Positions 57,918 to 64,000 of a stretch of 64,000 nt of DNA are shown here, in pieces (the stretch's first letter is position 1; each line of letters opens with the position of its first letter). Origin of the DNA: Cylindrobasidium torrendii FP15055 ss-10 (taxonomy: Eukaryota; Basidiomycota; Agaricomycetes; Agaricales; Physalacriaceae); assembly GCA_000934385.1 (NCBI GenBank), contig KN880498.1, positions 49,904 to 113,903 on the forward strand, given 5' to 3'. Made by a program: the position numbers and the translations under genes. A model generated the notes under the pieces. It was not told the origin of the DNA and did not search any database. It saw nothing but the letters and a program-made list of their open reading frames with translations.

Positions 57918-57954
57918 GTGCACGTTTCGGTTGCTCGGCATATCATATGATGAG
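57918..57954 (-). promoter_or_regulatory. Conserved upstream block of Y copy 6
   Basis: Third occurrence of the CACGTTTCGGTTGCTCGGCA block, continuing TATCATATGATGAG. Confidence 0.65.
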
Positions 57955-59359
57955 AATGCAGCTGCAAACTGTCACTTTTCTGTCACTAGCCACTAGTCAC
58001 TCCGGAGGGTGTGGTGATACAGACAATTTGCCAACAATCCCTTTCTCGATGGGAGATAGTCCGCGGCCCCACAGACGACAGGCTGCCCATCGTCGAACAC
58101 CTGCTATACTAGTAGCTCAATGTAAATCTGTCTATGTCCTTTACGATACCAAATATCATGTCAGCTCCTTAATAACCAGCCGCCGAGTGCCAGACTACTT
58201 GCGCTGTTACCGAAACCCCCGAGTTGGCGACGCTAAAAAGCCAGAGCTTGCCTGGCGAGACTCATTGTTATGTATGTATGACACCTCTTCCTGACAACAT
58301 ATCGAAAGTGTGGATGCTAAGTATATGCTTCCTTAAGGAAATTGTATCTGTATTTGCGACGAGGGCCAGACTCGAGCGCCGTAGAGTACATAGTAGAGCC
58401 TTGACACTGGGCTTTTGGCTGGGTATACGAGTACACTATGAGGGTAATATTGAGGAATTGGCTGCTTGTCGTCGTCTAAGAGAAAGACAAGAAAGATAGT
58501 TTCGCACTTGCCACTATAGAAATGTGCGTTACCCGTCCTTGCCAATAAGAATCAAGATGAGCTTTCCTGTCATGTCACCTCGAACCGTGATATGCTGACA
58601 ACAATGGCGCATCAAGCTGCACAGGCATCCCCAAAATGGCAAAGAAAGGAAAGATATCGACGACCTTCGTGAACATGAAGGTATACAATCAAAGGCTTGA
58701 GTAAAATCTAATTCCAAAACAATGGAAGTCCGGCTCACTGTAGAGTCCAAGTAACCTGGATCCTCGGGACGTTGGTTATCCTCGTTGAACTAGCCAATGC
58801 AGTCTGCATATACGAGTAGCTGCGTGAAAAATGATTTGGCAATCGTAGCTGTCGCACTTGAGGCATATGCAGTAGACTACAGGTTACACTTGTGCCGACT
58901 GCTGAGCGCATTTGGTCCAATCACTGTAACCATCCAGGAACTCCAACAAAAAGTGAGTCCGAGGATCTCGTCCATGGGACTGATTGTGGGGCAAGAGGAG
59001 GGACCGCCAAGGTGCGCGCTGGCTTCGATAAGGACAAGATCCAAAAGGAGAGGAGGATAGTGGGAATCGACAACAAAGATATGAGAAGATGACAGCCTGG
59101 AAGACGGGCAGGCCCCATTTACGACCAGCGTTCCTCGCAGGGGAATGGGACAGGAGCCTTAGATGAGCCTGCCTGACTGCGCGCACGTTGACGGCCCCCG
59201 TGGTATGTGATGCTTGCAGCGGATGTGATTGGACGCGTAGGACGATTGACTGTGGAGCAAGCATTTCCGAATTCCAGATAAAAAAGACTGACAACTACTA
59301 TCCCATAGCGAGTACAACATATAACGATACAAATGGTGGAGAGGCCCGTGCAGTGCTTG
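57955..59359. other. Intergenic stretch
   Basis: About 1.4 kb. The first ~110 bp repeat the flank of Y copy 5 (CACTAGTCACTCCGGAGGGT). A minus-strand frame near 58529-58750 contains ELDFTQAFDCIP, faintly like a reverse transcriptase motif, but nothing else supports it. No gene assigned. Confidence 0.4.
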
Positions 59360-60041
59360 TCATCCCGTGTGCTGCCACGGCCGTTGAGAGACGCCGACTT
59401 GGTACTCGGGTATGGGTGCATCAAGTCTGTCGTCCGGTGGATGTGGCATGGATATTATCACCGCAACCTGCAGTGTGGTCGCTTTGGTTGCAGGCGGGGT
59501 ATCTGGCGGCTCTTCCTGCTTCTTCTTCGCTGGTGGTCCCCATGATGGCAGCGACAGGCCGTTAATGGCATTAAGGTTTCGTGAAGGAAGACGACATGGC
59601 CGCTGGTGGGCGGTCGCTGGTACGGTCTCGATGGTGTTTGACACAGATAGCGGCTAGGGCGGAGTTAATCATCGCCGTACTGCGTTGCATAATGAGACGC
59701 ACCTGTATACCCGCCCACACTGCCTCTGCTCCTTGCGTTGTCTCCAGTCTTGGCTCCCAAAGCGTAGGCTTCTGCCATTCCTGCATCGGCTGTCCCAGCG
59801 AGAGAAATCCAGGCATCCCTGCGAGCGCGTCGAGGTCAATGATTTGTTGCTGCCGTAGTCGTCGTCGTGATCTCCAACCGCAGACGAGGAAGAGTAGCAA
59901 GAGGCCCATGAATGTTATAAGGAATCCAAAGAAGTAGTTGGATGTCCTGGATATGTCCGAGCCGCCCGAGTCTGTGGGCATCGGGGGCGCGGTGGCGGAC
60001 GCCGTGGCCGTGGCCGAGGTCGTCGCAGAGGACGACGACAT
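59360..60041 (-). CDS. Single-pass membrane protein of unknown function (210 aa)
   Basis: Exons 60041-59703 and 59653-59360. The N-terminus is Ser/Thr/Ala-rich (MSSSSATTSATATASATAPP) without a cleavable signal and likely extracellular. One transmembrane helix (YFFGFLITFMGLLLLFLVCG) is followed by a basic stop-transfer WRSRRRLRQQQ and a Pro-rich cytosolic tail (PSWGPPAKKKQEEPPDTPPA, PHPPDDRLDAPIPEY). Small proteins of this plan are common in agaricomycetes and have no assigned role. The start at 60041 places the helix near residue 35; an upstream Met at 60152 would add an unlikely polar leader. Confidence 0.72.
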
Positions 60042-61043
60042 GGTGGTGCAAGAGAAATCAAAATATGGTGGGCCCAGACTTCCCCGTTCGTGATCCGGTC
60101 CGAGCTGTGATATCTCCGGATGGCTGTGCCCGTTCCTGAACGGATCCAGCAAGCCACAGAAAGAAACTGGAGAGAAATAGTGAAGTTACAGTGGCCCACA
60201 ACCTCTGATTTTTATGAGATTTCGGGAGCTCGGAAGGATGCTTCTTTTTACTAGCTGCATGTAGGACGATGCTGTGCAAAACGGCCATTGCAATCCTATG
60301 TCAAGCCGCCTATATATTGGAAGACTTACCGCGGACTCCATCACTTTGAGGCGCCGATATATATAATTGAATTCGGTCTTGATTGTAACGGGACGTTGCT
60401 ATAAGATAAAACCTGAAACATCTATGCATATATAGGTTTGTTATACACCAAGGAGTCCAAGAATGCGTGTGAATGCGTATACTGATTGAAGTTTCACGTC
60501 TAGTTAGCCGGGCAGTCTTCTGGCAATACTATCCTCGCCTTCATACATGCACGTCCAATATGTACCAGGCTATATCCAGACTGCATGAGGCTTCGACTGA
60601 CACTTGTACTAGAGTACTTGAGTCCCGGTTGAGCGCTGAACCAGCGATACAGTGCGACTGAGTTGAACTTCAACAGTGCTCAATAAGTCTATATCTGTGA
60701 CTTCTATCGACACTCTGAATGCGAGCCTAGAGGTCGAACGAGTTTTTATCGCAGTGACTTGAGGCTGGAACGCAGGAAGCTGAGCAGCCAGCCGATCGGG
60801 TGATAACCTTGATTGCATTGCGCCGTTTCTAGATCGTGTTCTCCCTAAAGTTTCCAGCCAAAAACCCAAGAGTAAATATCTATACAAGGCCCTGCTGTCC
60901 GTCTATAACCGAGAGGGCGCGTCCGGTGCAATCCCACCGGAGACTCCGCGCCGAACCATCGATCGGTCCGATTTGCCGACGCGGCAGTACTTAAGCACGT
61001 ACCACCATGTCATTGTCTGGATTGCATCCTTCCTGCTCTAATT
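60042..61043. other. Divergent intergenic region
   Basis: About 1 kb between the divergent membrane-protein and polyol-dehydrogenase genes. TATATAT tracts at 60311-60364. No gene recognised. Confidence 0.4.
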
Positions 61044-62206
61044 ATGGCCTCCACTTCGACCGCCCTCGTCCTACATGGCGCCAAGGACCTCCGATTGGAA
61101 AACCGCGACATCGACGCGCCACCGGCTGACCATGTCCAAATAAATGTTCTTGCAACTGGCCTCTGCGGCAGCGATCTGCACTACTACACTCACAACTGCA
61201 ATGGCGCCTTTGCCGTCCAGTCCCCCATGGTTCTTGGCCACGAGTCGGCAGGCATCATCACCGCCGTCGGTCCTGGGGTCACTCACGTTTCTGTCGGCCA
61301 AAAGGTTGCCATCGAAGCTGGGGTCGCCTGTGCCAACTGCGACTACTGCCAGAAGGATCGCTACAATCTGTGCGCGGGGATGAGCTTCAGGAGCAGTGCA
61401 AAGACATTCCCACATGCGGATGGAACAATGCAGACGCTCATCAACCAACCTGCAAAGCTCGCGCATGTGCTCCCCGAGAACGTGACCGTGGAAATGGGCG
61501 CGCTTGTGGAACCGCTCTCGGTGCTTATACACGCGTCGCGTCGTGCAGCTCTGGGAAGCACGCCTGGCCAACGGGTTATTATCTTCGGCGCTGGTGCTAT
61601 TGGTCTGCTGGCTGCGTCGACGGCGTTGGGTAAAGGTGTGAAGCTTGGTGACGTGGTTATGGTGGACATCAACCAGGAGCGTCTGGACTTCGCCAAGGAG
61701 CACGGATTTGCAGGCGCAGTCCACTGCTTGGAACCCAAGAGGCTGACTGGCGTCGAGGGGTTGGATCATAGTAAGAAAGTCGCTGAGCAATGGGGCAGCG
61801 AGTTCGACGTAGCTTTCGAGTGCACGGGTGTTGAGTCGTGCATGCAAATGGCTATCTACGTAGGTTTCTTCGCTATTTCCTCAGTCCTCTCTTGCTGACT
61901 ATCTCCAAGAGCGCGCGCACCGGTGGAAAAGTCATGCTCATCGGCATGGGCACACCAAACGCCTTTTTGCCCATCAGCAACGCCGCCGTACGCGAGGTCG
62001 ACATCCTTGGAAGCTTCCGCTACGCGAACACATACCCTGAAGCAATACAGATGTTTGCGGACGGCAAGCTCAGTGGTATCACAGACATCATCACGCATCG
62101 CATACCACTCGAGAAGGATGGTGTGAGCAAGGCGTTTGAGGCGATGGCGAAGGGTAAGGATGAAGATGGAAAGCTGGTCATCAAGGTCATTGTCGGGTCA
62201 GCGTAA
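61044..62206 (+). CDS. Polyol (sorbitol/xylitol-type) dehydrogenase, zinc MDR
   Basis: Exons 61044-61859 and 61910-62206 encode 370 aa. The catalytic zinc motif is GLCGSDLHYY (Cys41) with GHES (His66, Glu67), and the structural zinc cysteines are 96, 99, 102 and 110 in CANCDYCQKDRYNLC. The NAD-binding loop is IIFGAGAIGLLAA with DINQERLDFA. All match NAD-dependent sorbitol/xylitol dehydrogenases, which oxidise the polyol to a ketose in pentose or hexitol catabolism in the cytosol. Substrate preference among xylitol, sorbitol and L-arabitol cannot be read from the sequence. The intron is 50 nt and phase 0. Confidence 0.92.
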
Positions 62207-63016
62207 GCTGGGGAAAAGAATCGGTGATAGTGTAACTTTTTCGATGTATTCATTGTATTACTTGTATTGACCGACATGCGCCATGCTGGTGACTTCGACA
62301 GAGATTGCCTTAACCATGGCACGGCTTGCTATCTAGGCGTTTATCATCGGGTCTCATTGAAGGTAGACAGTTTGCTTCATCTGCTACATGTCCGCTATAC
62401 GCCAGCTCCATTTTGTCTTCAGCTTTCAAATTCCGCGCGGGCTCAAGAGATCGCACTAAGATGTCCTCCGTGCGATTTCGACGAGCGGGTATGCAGCGGG
62501 AGAGAACGAGGATACACCCGAACCTTGCATAGAGTGGCCGACGCCCTGCTCGTGTTTCTGTAAAGTTTCCAAGTCCATACAAACAGTAACATAGGTTGTG
62601 TAATCACCATACATACTCGTAAATAATGATTATCTTCTTCAACGTTTGAATAGTATCCTCATCGACATCAACCGTGAGCAAACACTCAGCGGCGCGAAAG
62701 TTAACTGGCTTCCTGCACCGTTCAGAACGGCCAATGCGCATCTCTGATGCACAGTACTCAGCGGGCCGACTCTCACCGTTGCTGACTAGGTTGTGGTAGA
62801 CCTGGCCATTGCACTGGTCACTCAGTCTACTCGACGAGATGTGCCCGGATCGAAAAAACTAGCTGGCGCTGGGATCAAACAATTTCTAACTAAGTAGGCG
62901 ACGGTGGCTAGAGCGAGAGCACGGTCAAATTGCGTCGGCGGTCGGCCTTCAAAGGTGAGGATGGGTGCCCCTCACATTTCATTGCTGGCTAGCGGACTCT
63001 CTGTGATGGCCCGCTT
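62207..63016. other. Spacer before the palindrome zone
   Basis: About 0.8 kb. No gene recognised. Confidence 0.4.
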
Positions 63017-63205
63017 GGATGAATATCATCCTCTGTGATCATCCAATCACGGGATGAAAAACATCCTGCGCATGGATGACCATTGGATGAAAATCATCCT
63101 GTGTGAAAGTGGGCCTCGATGGATGATATGCATCCAAAAGTGACCCATATCATCCAGCCGGGTATCATCCATTGATTGGATGTTTTTCATCCATACAATG
63201 GATGA
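63017..63205. repeat. Array of GGATG-N5-CATCC palindromes, left block
   Basis: Five exact 15-bp units with two 5-bp arms and a 5-bp AT-rich centre lie at 63017-63031, 63052-63066, 63085-63099, 63121-63135 and 63178-63192. Single GGATG or CATCC half-sites fill the gaps. Spacing between units is irregular (about 18-43 bp). Confidence 0.85.
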
Positions 63206-63450
63206 TTACAGTACCGCGCACAAAAGTGTAGAAACCCTTATACCAGGGTTTCTTTGGTTGTAGTGTATTACTAGCTTACTGGACATTAGCCACACTAAGG
63301 ACATTATTATGTGGCTGTACTACGGTGAGGCCCGAGGGGGTCTGTGTCCGGGCGCACACATGTCATATCTCAGGATCGAACTCATGACTTAGGTGACTTA
63401 GACGGTCTTAAATCTTATCTCACTTAACCACTTTACTACAGTGGCAACAC
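63206..63450 (-). mobile_element. tRNA-derived SINE-like element
   Basis: On the minus strand an A-box-like AGTAAAGTGGTTAAGTG (63437-63421) is followed 37 nt later by a B-box-like GAGTTCGATCCTG (63383-63371), the arrangement of a Pol III promoter. The rest does not fold into a proper tRNA. Downstream sequence runs to about 63230, where an inverted repeat AGAAACCC/GGGTTTCT lies. Ends and target-site duplications are not defined. Confidence 0.55.
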
Positions 63451-63829
63451 TGTGCCTCATTTCATCAAACTATGACAAGGCGCAGACATGTTGTGGAAGC
63501 TCCCGCCCCTTCCTGCAAGTCGCGTTAACGTGAGCTTGCTATAGTGAGCGCGAGCGGTAGTAAAGTCATCTAACGTGCTTGGTAGGATGGTTCAGAAATT
63601 GTGAGGTGGAGGCACAGAGGCGGCACTGTGTACGTGCTTGCAAGTGGCACCGGCGGGCACGAGCCACGGCGCTGGTCACAGAGAAGACACTCAGCCTTAT
63701 GCGCACGGGTCTCTAAGAGTGTCAAAATATTCGACTTCATGTTCCCATTGATTGTTTACGATGTATCTCATGTGCCGCATACTTATTTGAGACCGAGCTT
63801 GTTTGACTGGTTGAATATCAGCCAGCGCG
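63451..63829. other. Interior between palindrome blocks
   Basis: An 83-codon frame at 63601-63852 has no domain. No gene recognised. Confidence 0.4.
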
Positions 63830-63949
63830 TGGATGATGTAGGATCATCCTAAGGTTGTGGATGATTTGAGTTCAGCTCAGATCATCCATACATCATCCAA
63901 CGACTGGATGATTGTTGATATTCATCCAATCGCTGGATGATTTGCATCC
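63830..63949. repeat. Array of GGATG/CATCC palindromes, right block
   Basis: It contains one exact GGATG-N5-CATCC unit at 63935-63949. It also contains longer hairpins with the same arms, e.g. GGATGATTTGAG pairing with CTCAGATCATCC at about 63858-63886 with one mismatch. With the left block it brackets ~0.6 kb. Confidence 0.8.
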
Positions 63950-64000
63950 CAAACCGATCTCACAGTGGTACTTGATCTGGTAATCAAATAAATAGACATT

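Noticed and set aside
58529..58750. Reverse-transcriptase-like motif ELDFTQAFDCIP on the minus strand
   Set aside because: Only one short match, no YxDD box or other RT blocks nearby; chance similarity cannot be excluded.
63017..63205. Palindrome array as a CRISPR
   Set aside because: Eukaryotic context, 15-bp repeats with irregular spacers and no cas genes.
63017..63949. Palindrome arrays as telomeric or centromeric repeats
   Set aside because: Units are irregularly spaced and few; basidiomycete telomere repeats are TTAGGG-type tandem arrays.

Overview
The window looks like nuclear DNA of an agaricomycete (basidiomycete fungus). Almost every gene is split by GT-AG introns of about 45-65 nt. 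First exons can be only 3-15 nt long. Gene density is roughly one gene per 2 kb. The content is typical of filamentous basidiomycetes: an Hmp1/CsbD-like stress protein, a secreted M35 deuterolysin, small cysteine-rich secreted proteins, a tiny copper-type metallothionein, F-box proteins, a PHO80-type cyclin, ATG4, KIN17, a PMC1-type Ca2+-ATPase and an SNG1-like protein. All gene models were assembled by hand from splice signals and reading-frame continuity; no database search was run.

Layout. 1-7 kb: the 3' part of an alcohol dehydrogenase with an apparent frameshift, then a pair of ~1.23-kb inverted repeats (about 1058-2272 and 4190-5421) enclosing the Hmp1-like gene, then the deuterolysin. 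7-21 kb: a small secreted protein, an F-box relic, pyruvate decarboxylase, a degenerate tRNA-Glu, the metallothionein, a p24 cargo receptor, a cyclin, a DJ-1/PfpI-family protein and an AIM24-like protein. 21-28 kb: a nucleotidyltransferase, an intact tRNA-Glu, KIN17, an ABC protein and ATG4. 28-58 kb: a repeat-rich accessory region, interrupted at 44-55 kb by ordinary genes (complex I subunit, secreted protein, F-box, Ca2+-ATPase, SNG1). 59-62 kb: a single-pass membrane protein and a polyol dehydrogenase. 62-64 kb: a repeat zone with exact GGATG-N5-CATCC palindromes on both sides of a tRNA-derived, SINE-like element.

The most unusual content is a two-family system between 28.8 and 58 kb. Family Y has six paralogues, all on the minus strand. 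Each has the same four-exon layout (96/99, 82, 131-143 and about 460-650 nt), an N-terminal YTEDCLS-type motif and a core resembling LYLRHPxTGxITxHxYPYxxLP; most have a Lys/Arg-rich tail. Family Z has two plus-strand members of 638 and 694 aa with a globular N-terminal half and a disordered, charged tail carrying an AT-hook-like ARGRPR motif. Both Z genes are divergently paired with a Y gene across only 180-230 bp. The Y-Z pair plus a neighbouring NDUFS5-like complex I gene was duplicated as a block of about 5.6 kb. In one copy the NDUFS5 gene is dead (in-frame stop, three of four structural cysteines lost), whereas Y and Z remain open in both. Three Y genes share a conserved upstream block, and the two Z genes share a 3' flank that is better conserved than their coding sequence. 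I do not recognise either family; a distant tie to fungal HNH-type proteins is only a hypothesis.
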